In this document: one piece after another, positions 49,644 through 61,170 of the stretch
Numbering within the stretch: position 1 is the stretch's first letter
Layout: every line of letters starts with the position of its first letter
Assembly: GCF_001431665.1 (NCBI RefSeq)
Contig: NZ_LLXV01000015.1
Location: 62,001-126,000, forward strand
Direction: 5' to 3'
DNA length: 64,000 bases
From: Stenotrophomonas beteli
Lineage (GTDB): Bacteria > Pseudomonadota > Gammaproteobacteria > Xanthomonadales > Xanthomonadaceae
Made by a program: the position numbers and the translations under genes
The notes under the pieces: model-generated
What the model was told of the DNA's origin: nothing
Seen by the model: only the letters and a program-made list of their open reading frames with translations
The model's database searches: none

Positions 49644-50949
49644 CGGCCTGCTCGTCGGACAACGTGCGCAGCAGCAGCTTGTCCACGCGGGCGCCGTCCA
49701 GGTCGACCACCTCGAAGCGCCAGCCGGCCCAGTCGAAGTACTCGCCGGCGTGCGGGATGCGGCCGAAATAGTGGATGCACATGCCGGCCAGGGTGTAGTA
49801 GTCGCCGTCCTCGGCATCAGGCAGGTCGTTGCTGCCGATCAGTTCGCGCAGGTCTTCGATCGGCAGCGAACCGTCCACCAGCAGCGAGCCGTCCTCGCGG
49901 GTCACCACCAGCGCGTCCTCGTCATCAGCGTTCTCAACGGCCTGCAGGCGGCCGACCACCGCGCCCATCAGGTCGCTGATGGTCACCAGCCCCTGGATTT
50001 CGCCGTACTCGTCCACCACCAGCGCCATCGACTGCTGCTCCTCGCGGAAGATCTCCAGCAGCTTCATCGCGTGGGTCGATTCGGAGACATACAGCGCTTC
50101 GCGCAGGGTCTGGAACAGGGCGTTGTCACCGCGCGCCATGCGCGTGGCCAGCGATTTCAGCTCCAGCACGCCGACCACGTCCTGGTCGTTGCCGCGATAC
50201 ACCGGATAGCGCGAGAACTCGTGCTCGGCCATGATTTCCAGGTTGCGTTCCAGCCCGGCCTGGGTATCGAGCCAGGCGATGCGGTTGCGCGGGGTCATCA
50301 GGCTGTCGGCGGTGCGGTCACCCAGGCGCATGACACGGTTCATCATGTCGCGCTCATGGGCGTCGATCACGCCGGCCTCGTGGCTTTCGGCCACCAGCAT
50401 GCGGATTTCTTCTTCAGTCACTTGCGCGGCCTCGTCCTTGCCCAGGCCCAGCACCTTCAGCACCAGCTGGGTGGTCTTGGACAGGAGCCAGACGAAGGGC
50501 AGGGCGAGCCTGGCCAGCCAGCTCATCGGCATCGCGACCAGGCCGGCAATGGCCTCGGAACGTGTCAGGGCCAGGCGCTTGGGCACCAGTTCGCCGAAGA
50601 TCAGCGTGATGAAGGTGATCAGCGAGACCGCCAGAGCGGTGCCTACTTCGCGCGCGTACGCAAAGCCGGGCATCAGGCCCTGCAGCCAGCCGGCGATCGC
50701 GTCGCCGATCGCATCACCACCGAGGTAGCCGGTCAGTACGCCGATCACGGTGATGCCGATCTGCACGGTGGACAGGAAGCTCTCCGGCTTCTCCGACAGC
50801 TCCAGCGCCTTGGCGGCACGCTTGGAGGTGGCGGCCATCTGCTTCAGGCGGCTCTTGCGCGAGGTCATGACCGACATCTCGGACATGGCGAAGAAGCCGT
50901 TCAGCAGAACCAGCGCGAAGACAATCAGGATCATTTCAAACACGGGCAT
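49627..50949 (-). CDS. CNNM/CorC-type hemolysin-family protein
   Basis: 440 residues: DUF21 membrane domain with four hydrophobic segments (about 1-25, 60-85, 95-120, 125-150), two CBS domains (VMRLGDRTADSLMTPRNRIA, SMALVVDEYGEIQGLVTISD) and a C-terminal CorC/HlyC transporter-associated domain (YYTLAGMCIHYFGRIPHAGE). Likely involved in Mg2+/Co2+ efflux or envelope stress; old annotations as hemolysin are not supported by mechanism. First gene of the operon with the exoD-like gene. Confidence 0.9.
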   Translation of the reverse strand: MPVFEMILIVFALVLLNGFFAMSEMSVMTSRKSRLKQMAATSKRAAKALELSEKPESFLSTVQIGITVIGVLTGYLGGDAIGDAIAGWLQGLMPGFAYAREVGTALAVSLITFITLIFGELVPKRLALTRSEAIAGLVAMPMSWLARLALPFVWLLSKTTQLVLKVLGLGKDEAAQVTEEEIRMLVAESHEAGVIDAHERDMMNRVMRLGDRTADSLMTPRNRIAWLDTQAGLERNLEIMAEHEFSRYPVYRGNDQDVVGVLELKSLATRMARGDNALFQTLREALYVSESTHAMKLLEIFREEQQSMALVVDEYGEIQGLVTISDLMGAVVGRLQAVENADDEDALVVTREDGSLLVDGSLPIEDLRELIGSNDLPDAEDGDYYTLAGMCIHYFGRIPHAGEYFDWAGWRFEVVDLDGARVDKLLLRTLSDEQADELTA

Positions 50950-51226
50950 CGTCCCCGGTTGGTGGCAGGGAGGGCGGGTGCTTGCGATGGCGGCAGGCGC
51001 TCAGGAACGGGGTCCGGCGCGGCGCAGGGGGATAAGGGTCGTCGTCCATAAGGTGCGCCCGAGGGCGCGCTGGCATCTTAGCAAAGGGGCATGGCAGGGT
51101 GGCAACCGCCTGTTCAGGTTGGGGCGCGCGGGGGCCCGGAATGGGGCGGGGATACCCGAGATGGTCATCTAGCCGTCATAATTCGCCCTGGTGCCGTCCT
51201 TCCCGCGACGGCTGACAGGTTTCTCA

Positions 51227-51853
51227 ATGTTCTCTCTGCAGACCATTTTCGGTTCCGGCAAACAGTTCTACACCCTGCTTGATGAGGCTGCCGTTGCGGC
51301 CTACGACGCCGCCAAGGCGTTGCATTCCATGCTGCGCGAGGCCGACCGCCAGCCGGCGCTGGACGCTTTCAAGCTGGCCCGCCTGCGCGAACGCGCCGCC
51401 TCGGACAAGATCAGCCAGGCGCTGGTGGACAGCTTCATGACCCCGATCGAGCGCGAAGACATCGAAGCGCTGGGCTCGGCGCTGTACAAGATCCCCAAGC
51501 AGATCGAGAAGTTCGCCGATCGCTATTCGCTGGCCACCACGCACCTGGAACACATCGACTTCGCGCCGCGCGCGGCGATGCTGGAACAGGCCGCCGGGGT
51601 GGTGGTGGAGATGGTGGCCGACCTGCGCCACATGAACCTGGACCGGATGACCGCGCTGAACGAGAAGCTGCGCTCGCTGGAGAACGAGGCTGATCGCCTG
51701 ATGCTCGAGCTGTACCGCGACATCTATTCCGGCCGCCTGGACAACCTGCAGATGTTCCTGTTGAAGGAATTCTTCGAGATCCTGGAAAAGGCCATCGACC
51801 GCTGCCGCGAGGCCGGCGTGGTGGCGTACCAGATCGTGTTGAAGAACAGCTGA
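51227..51853 (+). CDS. DUF47-family (PhoU-like) phosphate transport accessory protein
   Basis: 208 residues, helical, starting MFSLQTIFGSGKQFYTLLDE. The PhoU-like helical bundle shows DFAPRAAMLEQAAGVVVEMV and ALNEKLRSLENEADRLMLEL, with acidic metal-binding positions. In many bacteria such genes precede pit and regulate it. The pit gene follows after 13 bases. Start at ATG 51227. Confidence 0.9.
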   Translation: MFSLQTIFGSGKQFYTLLDEAAVAAYDAAKALHSMLREADRQPALDAFKLARLRERAASDKISQALVDSFMTPIEREDIEALGSALYKIPKQIEKFADRYSLATTHLEHIDFAPRAAMLEQAAGVVVEMVADLRHMNLDRMTALNEKLRSLENEADRLMLELYRDIYSGRLDNLQMFLLKEFFEILEKAIDRCREAGVVAYQIVLKNS

Positions 51854-51866
51854 CGGACGCCGCCGC

Positions 51867-52988
51867 ATGTTGACCCTTGTCCTGGTGGTGATCCTGGCCG
51901 CGCTCGTTTTCGAGTTCATCAACGGCTTCCACGACACCGCCAACTCCATTGCCACCGTGGTCGCGACCAAGGTGCTCTCGCCCGGCTGGGCGGTGATGCT
52001 GGCCGCCTTCATGAACCTCATCGGTGCGCTGACCGGTACGGCCGTCGCCCTGACCATCGCCTCCGGCCTGCTCAACACCAATGTGGTCGATGTCACCCCG
52101 CAGGTGATCCTGTGCGCGCTGCTGGGCGGCATCATCTGGAACCTGATCACCTGGTGGAAGGGCCTGCCGTCCTCCTCCTCGCATGCGCTGATCGGTGGCC
52201 TCTGCGGCGCCGGCCTGGCCGCCGCCCACAACAACTGGGACGCGCTGATCTGGTCCGAGCGCCTGGGCAACTGGGCGCAGAACAAGGGCCTGCTGTGGAA
52301 GGTGTTCGTGCCGATGATCACCTCGCCGATCGCCGGCTTCCTGCTGGGCATCGTGGTCATGGTGCTGCTGTGGGCGCTGATCGCTGGCCTGGCCAAGGTT
52401 GGCGGTGCCATCGGCCGGCTGGCCCGTCCGCGCATCGTCAACGCGTTCTTCGGCAAGGCGCAGATCGCCTCGGCAGCCTACATGGGCTTCGCCCACGGCC
52501 ACAACGACGCGCAGAAGACCATGGGCATCATCGCCATGACGCTGATCGGCGCTGAAGCCACCGGCGCACTGGACAACCTGCCGTCGTGGCTGGCCTTCAT
52601 GCACCCGGACGCGCATGCCGGTGATGGCATCGCGATGTGGATCGTGCTGACCTGTGCGGTGGTGATGGCGGCCGGTACCGCCTCGGGCGGCTGGAAGATC
52701 ATCAAGACCCTGGGCCACAAGATGGTCAAGCTGCACCCGATCCACGGCTTCGCCGCAGAGACCAGCTCGGCCACCATCCTGACCCTGGCCGCCCACTTCG
52801 GCATGCCGGTGTCGACCACGCACAGCATCTCCACTGCGATCATGGGCGTTGGCTTCGCCAAGAACCCGCGCTCGCTGAAGTTCGGTGTGATCGAGCGCAT
52901 CATCTGGGCCTGGATCCTGACCATTCCCGCTGCCGGCGGTTGTGCGTACCTGATCCTGAAGCTGTTCGAGCTGTTCGGCTGGACCTGA
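51867..52988 (+). CDS. pit: Inorganic phosphate transporter, PiT family
   Basis: 373 residues with about ten membrane helices. The two PiT signatures are present: FEFINGFHDTANSIATVVAT near the N-terminus and GFAHGHNDAQKTMGIIAMTL in the second half. GMPVSTTHSISTAIMGVGFA is the conserved VSTTH region. Moves metal-phosphate with protons. Low-affinity system, coupled to the DUF47 gene upstream; no Pho box was noticed. Confidence 0.93.
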   Translation: MLTLVLVVILAALVFEFINGFHDTANSIATVVATKVLSPGWAVMLAAFMNLIGALTGTAVALTIASGLLNTNVVDVTPQVILCALLGGIIWNLITWWKGLPSSSSHALIGGLCGAGLAAAHNNWDALIWSERLGNWAQNKGLLWKVFVPMITSPIAGFLLGIVVMVLLWALIAGLAKVGGAIGRLARPRIVNAFFGKAQIASAAYMGFAHGHNDAQKTMGIIAMTLIGAEATGALDNLPSWLAFMHPDAHAGDGIAMWIVLTCAVVMAAGTASGGWKIIKTLGHKMVKLHPIHGFAAETSSATILTLAAHFGMPVSTTHSISTAIMGVGFAKNPRSLKFGVIERIIWAWILTIPAAGGCAYLILKLFELFGWT

Positions 52989-53011
52989 TCGCCACGCCAA
53001 GGCTGCAAACG

Positions 53012-53042
53012 AAAAAGCCCGCCGGATTCCGGCGGGCTTTTT
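53012..53042 (+). terminator. Terminator after pit
   Basis: A5, stem GCCCGCCGG / CCGGCGGGC (9 bp, loop ATT), T5 (53038-53042). Strong intrinsic terminator. Confidence 0.93.
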
Positions 53043-53070
53043 CATGGCAGAGAATTTTTCCGCACACATC

Positions 53071-53090
53071 GTGTCGACCAAGGTCGACAC
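53071..53090. repeat. Palindrome GTGTCGACC-AA-GGTCGACAC
   Basis: Perfect 9-bp arms with a two-base centre, in the gap between the convergent pit and S10 peptidase genes. Short intergenic repeat, REP-like. Confidence 0.75.
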
Positions 53091-53150
53091 CTGCCAGAGC
53101 ACAACCAGGGCCCCGCTCCGCCAACCCACGGAACCCCGGCTTTTGACGTG

Positions 53151-53174
53151 GCCGTTGCAGTTGCCGTTGCAGTT
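53151..53174. repeat. 12-bp tandem repeat, two copies
   Basis: GCCGTTGCAGTT occurs twice in direct succession in the gap before the S10 peptidase stop. Confidence 0.75.
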
Positions 53175-53212
53175 GATCCGGTGGGTGCCGGGCCGCAGGC
53201 CCGGCCGAACCC

Positions 53213-54703
53213 TCAATTACGCTGGAACAGCGCCTGTACATCCTTGCGGAATGCCGCCTGGCTGTCCGCCCGGCTGTAGAACATGTGGCCGCCGGGGTAA
53301 CTGCGCACCTGCACCCGGTCCGGGTTGCTGCCCATCGCCGGCATCTGGTCCACGGTCAGGATCGAGCCCATGAACGGGCACGACAGGTCGTTCCAGCCAT
53401 GCACGATCAGCACCTGCAGATGCGGATCGATCGCCACCGCCTGGCGCAGCTGCGTCACCGCCCCTTGGCGCAGTTCGCCATTGCGGTCCCACAGCCGGTT
53501 CACCTCGTAGTTCAGCGCCTGGTAGCGCGCATCCACCTTCCAGCCGACCACGCGCGTCACGAAGTCGACCATGGCCGTGGTGGTCGGCGCGATGATGCTG
53601 TCCAGCAGCGGATCATTGGCGCGCTGCTCCGGATCATTCGGGAACGGATCGAACGCGGTCACGTTGGAATCGTAACGGCTGCCCAGCGTACCCTTGTCGC
53701 GGAACACTTCGCGCAGGTACGCCTGGGTCTCCAGGCGGCCACCGGCACGGCGCACGAACTGCGGGTCCAGCCCGGTCAGTTCGGTCACCCGGCGCAGCAT
53801 CGCCTCGGTGGCCCGCGGATCGCTGCGGCCCTTCATCAGTGCGGTGGCGTAGTCGCCGCGGGTGTACTCGACCACCTCGCGCATCGCCGCATCGGTCAGC
53901 TTGCCCTGGCGCTCCAGGTGCGCTGCGGCGATCGACGGCAGCGTCTGCATCCACGCCATCGGCGAGACGTCCGCATTGTCTTCCAGGGTCGGGCTCAGGT
54001 ACGGCGACACCAGCACCAGGCCGTTCATTGCCACGCCCAGCCGGGTCTGCAGGAAGTGGGTGATGCGTGGGCCGCGATAGCCACCATAGCTCTCGCCGGT
54101 CAGGTACTTCCGCGATGCCATGCGCTGGTTGCGCAGCAGCCAGTCGTAGATCGAGCGCGACAGGTACTCGATGTCAGCGCTGGGGTTGTACAGCTGCTTC
54201 TTGGCTTCATCGTCGGCGATGCGTGCGCGGCTGAAGCCGGTGCCGACCGGGTCGATGAACACCAGGTCGGTGAAGTCCAGCCAGGTGCCCGGGTTGTCGT
54301 GCAGGGTGGCCGGCGCCGAGGCGCTGTCGCCCTCCGAACCGAAGGCCACCACCTTCGGCCCGATCGCGCCCATGTTGAGGTAGACCGACGACGCGCCGGG
54401 GCCACCGTTGAGTGCGAACGTCACTGGCCGGTCCTTGCCCGGCATCGTGTAGGCGGTGAACACCACGTCGGCGATCACCTTGCCCGTCTCGTCGCGCACC
54501 GGCAGGGTGCCGACAGTGGCGGTGTAGTCGAGCGTGCGGCCGGCCAGGCGCATGCTCTGGCGGGCCGAGGCGTCGGCCGGCAACGCGGGGGCTTCGCTCG
54601 TGTCGCCTTTCGAGTCAGGCGTGGCGGCGGGCGCGGCCAGCACGCTGGCAGGGGCGATGAGCAGGCCGGCGCAGAGCGCGGCAATATGCAGCAGGGACTT
54701 CAT
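53213..54703 (-). CDS. Secreted S10-type serine carboxypeptidase-like protein
   Basis: 496 residues with a signal peptide (MKSLLHIAALCAGLLIAPAS). The substrate-binding FALNGGPGASSVYLNMGAIG region, the nucleophile GESYGG with Ser205, an Asp in the LIVHGWNDLSCPF region and His in YPGGHMFYS form the S10 triad in the right order. Periplasmic or secreted. This class of peptidase is common in Xanthomonadaceae. Start at ATG 54703. Confidence 0.9.
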   Translation of the reverse strand: MKSLLHIAALCAGLLIAPASVLAAPAATPDSKGDTSEAPALPADASARQSMRLAGRTLDYTATVGTLPVRDETGKVIADVVFTAYTMPGKDRPVTFALNGGPGASSVYLNMGAIGPKVVAFGSEGDSASAPATLHDNPGTWLDFTDLVFIDPVGTGFSRARIADDEAKKQLYNPSADIEYLSRSIYDWLLRNQRMASRKYLTGESYGGYRGPRITHFLQTRLGVAMNGLVLVSPYLSPTLEDNADVSPMAWMQTLPSIAAAHLERQGKLTDAAMREVVEYTRGDYATALMKGRSDPRATEAMLRRVTELTGLDPQFVRRAGGRLETQAYLREVFRDKGTLGSRYDSNVTAFDPFPNDPEQRANDPLLDSIIAPTTTAMVDFVTRVVGWKVDARYQALNYEVNRLWDRNGELRQGAVTQLRQAVAIDPHLQVLIVHGWNDLSCPFMGSILTVDQMPAMGSNPDRVQVRSYPGGHMFYSRADSQAAFRKDVQALFQRN

Positions 54704-54813
54704 GGCACCGGTTCGGCAGCGGAAGGGGGTTCCGATGCTAGGCCGGTGGCGGCCCGTGCCGTATGTGTCCAAAGGCATGGCCGGGCGTTGGGGCCGCTAC
54801 TGGCCAGATTCGG

Positions 54814-55407
54814 TCAAGCGGGCAGGGTGGCTGCCGCTTCATCATCGGCCAGCAGCCCGTAGACGGCCGAGTCGGCCAGTTCCCCCTGGATGCGCCAGCG
54901 CTGGCGCAGCACTCCCTCGCGGTGGAAACCCAGGCGTTCGAGCACGTGTGCGGAAGGCGTATTGCGCGGATCGATCTCGGCTTCGATGCGGTGCAGGTGC
55001 AGGGTGTGGAACAGGTAGGCCAGCACCTGCTGCAGGGCTTCGTGCATGTAGCCCCGGCCCTGGCGGCCGGGTGCCAGCAGGTAGCCGATCTCGGCGCGTG
55101 CGGCGTCGCGATCGACGGCGAACACCACGCAGATGCCCAGCAGCGGGCCGTCCAGGGTTTCGCGCAGGGCCAGCTTGAGCTGGGTGCCGATGGCGTGCGC
55201 GGCCAGGTCGTCGTCGATCTGTTCGCGGGCTTCTGCCGGCCGGGTCCAGGCCGGATGGTTCCACCAGCGCATCGCGTCCGGATCGGATTGCAGCGAGAAC
55301 AGCGCGGCGGCGTCGTCACGGCGGATCGGGCTCAGGACCAGCCGCGCACTGTGCAGCGGCAGGCCGGGGAACAACTGCGAGTGGCTGGCCAATGCGGTGG
55401 TCCACAC
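54814..55407 (-). CDS. GNAT acetyltransferase (RimJ/RimL-like)
   Basis: 197 residues from a GTG at 55407. Contains TARLVLSP-type LHSARLVLSPIRRDDAAALF, IGYLLAPGRQGRGYMHEALQ with the acetyl-CoA loop, and AHVLERLGFHREGVLRQRW. The protein could begin a little later (TTG codons near residue 12), since no ribosome site precedes the GTG. Substrate unknown. Confidence 0.83.
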   Translation of the reverse strand: MWTTALASHSQLFPGLPLHSARLVLSPIRRDDAAALFSLQSDPDAMRWWNHPAWTRPAEAREQIDDDLAAHAIGTQLKLALRETLDGPLLGICVVFAVDRDAARAEIGYLLAPGRQGRGYMHEALQQVLAYLFHTLHLHRIEAEIDPRNTPSAHVLERLGFHREGVLRQRWRIQGELADSAVYGLLADDEAAATLPA

Positions 55408-55460
55408 GGAGGGACGCGCATTATGGCGCTGCCGGGTTTGCCGATGGCGGCGTAATCTCT

Positions 55461-55529
55461 GTAGAGCCGAGCCGGTGCCCGGCTGCCTGGCATGGCACGA
55501 AATGCAGCCGAGCGTGGGCTCGGCTCTAC
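55461..55529. repeat. Paired GTAG palindrome (SMAG type)
   Basis: GTAGAGCCGAGCCGGTGCCC and inverted partner CGAGCGTGGGCTCGGCTCTAC with about 25 bases between, just after parE on its 3' side. Confidence 0.85.
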
Positions 55530-55545
55530 AGGAGGGCTGCGGCAG

Positions 55546-57435
55546 TCAGACTTCCAGCGAGGCCAGGTCACCCTTGGTTTCCAGCCAGCCCTTGCGGTCG
55601 GAGGCGCGCTTCTTGGCCAGCAGCATGTCCATCAGCGAGCGGGTCTGCTCGCCATCGTCCACGGTCAGCTGCACCAGGCGGCGCGTATCCGGGTGGATGG
55701 TGGATTCGCGCAGCTGCGGCGGGTTCATCTCGCCCAGGCCCTTGAAGCGGGTCACGTTGATGGCGCCCTTGATCTTCTCGCGCTCGATCTTGTCCAGCAT
55801 CGAGCGCTTTTCTTCCTCGTCCAGGGCGTAGAACACCTGCTTGCCCACGTCGATGCGGAACAGCGGCGGCATCGCCACGAACACATGGCCAGCATCGACC
55901 AGTGCCGGGAAGTGCTTCAGGAACAGCGCCGTCAGCAGGGTGGCGATATGCAGGCCGTCGGAATCCGCGTCGGCCAGGATGATCACCTTGCCGTAGCGCA
56001 GGCCGCTGATGTCGTCCTTGCCGGGATCGCAGCCGATGGCGATGGCCAGGTTGTGCACTTCTTCCGAGGCCAGCACGCTGTTGGAAGATACCTCCCAGGT
56101 ATTCAGGATCTTGCCGCGCAACGGCATGATGGCCTGGAAATCCTTGTCGCGCGCCTGCTTGGCGCTGCCACCTGCCGAGTCACCTTCCACCAGGAACAGC
56201 TCGGTACGCGACAGGTCCTGGCTGATGCAGTCGGCCAGCTTGCCGGGCAGGGCCGGGCCCTGGGTGACCTTCTTGCGGACGACCAGCTTCTCGGTCTTCA
56301 GGCGCGCACTGGCGCGCTCGATGGCGATCTGCGCGATCTTCTCGCCCAGCTCCACGTTCTGGTTCAGCAGCAGGCTGAAGGCATCATGCGCGGCGCCTTC
56401 GACGAAACCGGCGGCCTGGCGCGAGGACAGGCGCTCCTTGGTCTGGCCGCTGAACTGCGGGTCGGTCATCTTCAGCGACAGCACGAACGAGACGCGGTCC
56501 CAGACGTCTTCCGGGGCCAGCTTGACGCCGCGCGGCAGCAGGTTGCGGAAGTCGCAGAACTCGCGCAGTGCCTCGGTCAGGCCGGTGCGCAGGCCGTTGA
56601 CGTGGGTGCCGTGCTGCGCGGTGGGAATCAGGTTGACGTAGCTTTCCTGGACCAGCTCACCTTCCGGCAGCCAGGCCACGGCCCAGTCCACCACCTCGGT
56701 GTCCTTCTTCAGGCTGCCGACGAACAGGTCGGCCGGCAGCGATTCGCGCTCGCCCAGTTCCAGCTTCAGGTAATCGCGCAGGCCGTCTTCGTAGTACCAG
56801 GTGTCGACTTCACCGGTGGCTTCGTCGGTCAGCTTGACGGTCAGGCCCGGGCACAACACCGCCTTGGCGCGCAGCAGGTGCTTCAATGCGCGCACCGCGA
56901 ACTTGGGCGTATCGAAGTACTTCGGGTCCGGCCAGAAGCGCACGCGGGTACCGGTGTTCTTCTTGCCGACGCTGCCGACCACTTCCAGCGGCGTGGCGCG
57001 GTCGCCGTTGCGGAAGGTGATGCGGTGCTCGGCACCTTCGCGCTTGATGTGCACCTCGACCAGGGTCGACAGCGCATTGACCACGCTGACGCCGACGCCG
57101 TGCAGGCCGCCGGAGAAAGTGTAGTTGTTGTTGCTGAACTTGCCGCCCGCATGCAGGCGGGTGAGGATCAGCTCGACACCCGGGATCTTCTCTTCCGGGT
57201 GGATGTCCACCGGCATGCCGCGGCCGTCATCGCTGACCTCCACGCTGCCATCCTTGTACAGGGTGATCTCGATCGAGCGGGCATGGCCGGCGAGGGCCTC
57301 GTCCACCGAGTTGTCGATCACTTCCTGCGCCAGGTGGTTCGGGCGCGCGGTGTCGGTATACATGCCGGGACGGCGCTTGACCGGGTCAAGGCCGGACAGG
57401 ACTTCAATATCGGCGGCGTTATAGCGGGCGTTCAT
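55546..57435 (-). CDS. parE: DNA topoisomerase IV subunit B
   Basis: 629 residues. GHKL ATPase domain with EVIDNSVDEALAG, DDGRGMPVDIH and GGLHGVGVSVVNAL; transducer domain; TOPRIM domain with LVEGDSAGGSAKQARD and ILADADSDGLHI; C-terminal FKGLGEMNPPQLRESTI. Decatenates chromosomes together with ParC (outside the window). Length and MYTDTARPNHLAQEVIDNSV fit ParE rather than GyrB. Confidence 0.97.
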   Translation of the reverse strand: MNARYNAADIEVLSGLDPVKRRPGMYTDTARPNHLAQEVIDNSVDEALAGHARSIEITLYKDGSVEVSDDGRGMPVDIHPEEKIPGVELILTRLHAGGKFSNNNYTFSGGLHGVGVSVVNALSTLVEVHIKREGAEHRITFRNGDRATPLEVVGSVGKKNTGTRVRFWPDPKYFDTPKFAVRALKHLLRAKAVLCPGLTVKLTDEATGEVDTWYYEDGLRDYLKLELGERESLPADLFVGSLKKDTEVVDWAVAWLPEGELVQESYVNLIPTAQHGTHVNGLRTGLTEALREFCDFRNLLPRGVKLAPEDVWDRVSFVLSLKMTDPQFSGQTKERLSSRQAAGFVEGAAHDAFSLLLNQNVELGEKIAQIAIERASARLKTEKLVVRKKVTQGPALPGKLADCISQDLSRTELFLVEGDSAGGSAKQARDKDFQAIMPLRGKILNTWEVSSNSVLASEEVHNLAIAIGCDPGKDDISGLRYGKVIILADADSDGLHIATLLTALFLKHFPALVDAGHVFVAMPPLFRIDVGKQVFYALDEEEKRSMLDKIEREKIKGAINVTRFKGLGEMNPPQLRESTIHPDTRRLVQLTVDDGEQTRSLMDMLLAKKRASDRKGWLETKGDLASLEV

Positions 57436-57607
57436 CTATCTTCTAAAGCGCGGAGCGACGCGCAAGTGTGCGGTCTGGACGGCGATTTTGCACGCCTGCG
57501 GTTCAGCCTCGGCGCCGGGGAGGGGGTAAAATGGCAGCCGCTGGAATCTGAACGCCGGCGGCCCCCGTTGGGTCGAAACGTCCAAGCCATACCGCGAGGA
57601 GGACCTC

Positions 57608-57841
57608 ATGAAGAAGTTGCTGACCATTGCGATCCTGGCCGCTGCTGCGGTTGCAGTGCCGCTGGTGCTGGCGCAGAACGCCGGCCAGCCGGCCCCGCAG
57701 CAGGGTCCCCAGGCCGACAAGGCGCAGGCCGAGGCCGACGCCAAGGCCAAGCGCCGTGCCCAGGCCAATGCCGAAATGAAGGCGCAGGGCCAGCCGGTCC
57801 CGCAGCAGGAAGAGGAAGAAGAGGCAAGGAAGAAGAAGTAA
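57608..57841 (+). CDS. Small secreted or periplasmic Ala/Gln/Lys-rich protein
   Basis: 77 residues. Signal peptide MKKLLTIAILAAAAVAVPLV ending LAQNAG, then a low-complexity charged helix (QADKAQAEADAKAKRRAQAN) and an acidic-basic tail EEEEEARKKK. The GAGGAGGACC ribosome site precedes the ATG. No domain. Mature part about 54 residues, likely an extended helix. Confidence 0.7.
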   Translation: MKKLLTIAILAAAAVAVPLVLAQNAGQPAPQQGPQADKAQAEADAKAKRRAQANAEMKAQGQPVPQQEEEEEARKKK

Positions 57842-57886
57842 CGCTTCTGTCCTCTGAAGCCCTTGCCGCAAGGGATTCGCCCCCCG

Positions 57887-57914
57887 ACGCCCCGCTCAGC
57901 GGGGCGTTTGTTTT
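57887..57914 (+). terminator. Terminator after the small secreted protein gene
   Basis: ACGCCCCG, loop CTCAG, CGGGGCGT, then TTGTTTT. Ends the transcript before the pyrG promoter. Confidence 0.8.
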
Positions 57915-59906
<1,992 letters not shown>

Positions 59907-59913
59907 CTTGTGA

Positions 59914-59933
59914 ATGGGGGCTTCGGCCCCCAT
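59914..59933 (+). terminator. Hairpin between pyrG and kdsA
   Basis: Perfect 8-bp stem ATGGGGGC / GCCCCCAT with TTCG loop but no T run. May limit read-through or stabilise the 3' end. Confidence 0.5.
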
Positions 59934-59995
59934 CCTGCATGCTTCAACCCCCAGCGCATCGGCCCGTCCGGTGCTGCGGACAACAAGGAAACGCC

Positions 59996-60826
59996 ATGAA
60001 ACTGTGTGGATTCGAGGTCGGGCTGGACCAGCCCCTGTTCCTGATCGCCGGCCCCTGCGTGATCGAGTCGATGCAGCTGCAGCTCGATACCGCCGGCAAG
60101 CTGAAGGAGATCACCGACAAGCTCGGCGTCAATTTCATCTTCAAGTCCAGTTTCGACAAGGCCAACCGCACCTCGGGCACCGCGTTCCGCGGCCCGGGCA
60201 TGGAAGAGGGCCTGAAGGTCCTGGCCGAGGTCAGGAAGCAGATCGGCGTGCCGGTGCTGACCGACGTCCATGAGTACACCCCGATGGACGAAGTGGCCTC
60301 GGTGGTGGACGTGCTGCAGACCCCGGCGTTCCTGGTCCGCCAGACCGACTTCATCCGCAAGGTGTGCTCGGCTGGCAAGCCGGTCAACATCAAGAAGGGC
60401 CAGTTCCTGGCGCCGTGGGACATGAAGCCGGTGGTGGAGAAGGCCAAAGCCACCGGCAACGAGCAGATCATGGTCTGCGAGCGCGGTGCCAGCTTCGGCT
60501 ACAACAATCTGGTCAGCGACATGCGTTCGCTGGCGGTGATGCGCGACACCGGTTGCCCGGTAGTGTTCGACGCCACCCATTCGGTGCAGTTGCCGGGCGG
60601 GCAGGGCACCAGCTCGGGCGGGCAGCGCGAACATGTGCCGGTGCTGGCCCGTGCCGCGGTGGCGGTGGGCATCTCCGGCCTGTTCGCCGAGACCCATCCG
60701 GATCCGTCCAAGGCGCTGTCCGATGGCCCGAATGCATGGCCGCTGGACCAGATGGAAGCCCTGCTCGAGACCCTGATGGAACTCGACGCAGTGACCAAGA
60801 AGCACGGCTTCTCGCGCTTCGCGTGA
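59996..60826 (+). CDS. kdsA: 2-dehydro-3-deoxyphosphooctonate aldolase (Kdo-8-P synthase)
   Basis: 276 residues. Condenses arabinose 5-phosphate with PEP in Kdo synthesis. Contains [75 protein letters not shown] and [21 protein letters not shown] Cys within GPCVIES suggests metal-dependent or ancestral-metal type; the metal requirement is not certain from the motif alone. AAGGAAA ribosome site. The product feeds KdsB (14255). Confidence 0.97.
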   Translation: MKLCGFEVGLDQPLFLIAGPCVIESMQLQLDTAGKLKEITDKLGVNFIFKSSFDKANRTSGTAFRGPGMEEGLKVLAEVRKQIGVPVLTDVHEYTPMDEVASVVDVLQTPAFLVRQTDFIRKVCSAGKPVNIKKGQFLAPWDMKPVVEKAKATGNEQIMVCERGASFGYNNLVSDMRSLAVMRDTGCPVVFDATHSVQLPGGQGTSSGGQREHVPVLARAAVAVGISGLFAETHPDPSKALSDGPNAWPLDQMEALLETLMELDAVTKKHGFSRFA

Positions 60827-61170
60827 GTCGTGACCCGTGGCAGGCGCTGGGAAACCAGCGCCGCCGCCGGCACTGGAGGCAGTGGCCGTGGGGCCCGGTC
60901 GCGCTGGGCCTGGCGGTGCTGTTCACCGTGGGCATGTTCGGGCTGGTGCTGATCGGCGCCGCGTCCGTGCGCCCGCCGGGTGATGGTGGCAGCGCTTTCA
61001 ACCTGCGGGCCTGCTTCATCGCGCTGCTGGCCGGGGAGTTGGTGGCGGCCCTGGGCTGCATCGCTGCCGCCGGACTGGCCTGGCGCCTGAACCGTGGCAA
61101 GGTGACTGCCGGCCTGGCGATCATCCTGCTCTCGTTGTGGCTCGGCGCCCTGTTCTACGGGCTGCTCTGA
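60823..61170 (+). CDS. Small membrane protein between kdsA and eno (1)
   Basis: 115 residues from a GTG at 60823 that overlaps the kdsA stop by 4 bases. Basic N-terminus ([20 protein letters not shown]) and three hydrophobic segments ([59 protein letters not shown]). No family. The protein from the next gene has the same plan and SP-G-D loop, so they are likely paralogues. Confidence 0.65.
   Translation: MSRDPWQALGNQRRRRHWRQWPWGPVALGLAVLFTVGMFGLVLIGAASVRPPGDGGSAFNLRACFIALLAGELVAALGCIAAAGLAWRLNRGKVTAGLAIILLSLWLGALFYGLL

Noticed and set aside
49627-50949. Hemolysin toxin
   Set aside because: The DUF21-CBS-CorC layout is that of CNNM-type ion transport proteins; the hemolysin name is historical.
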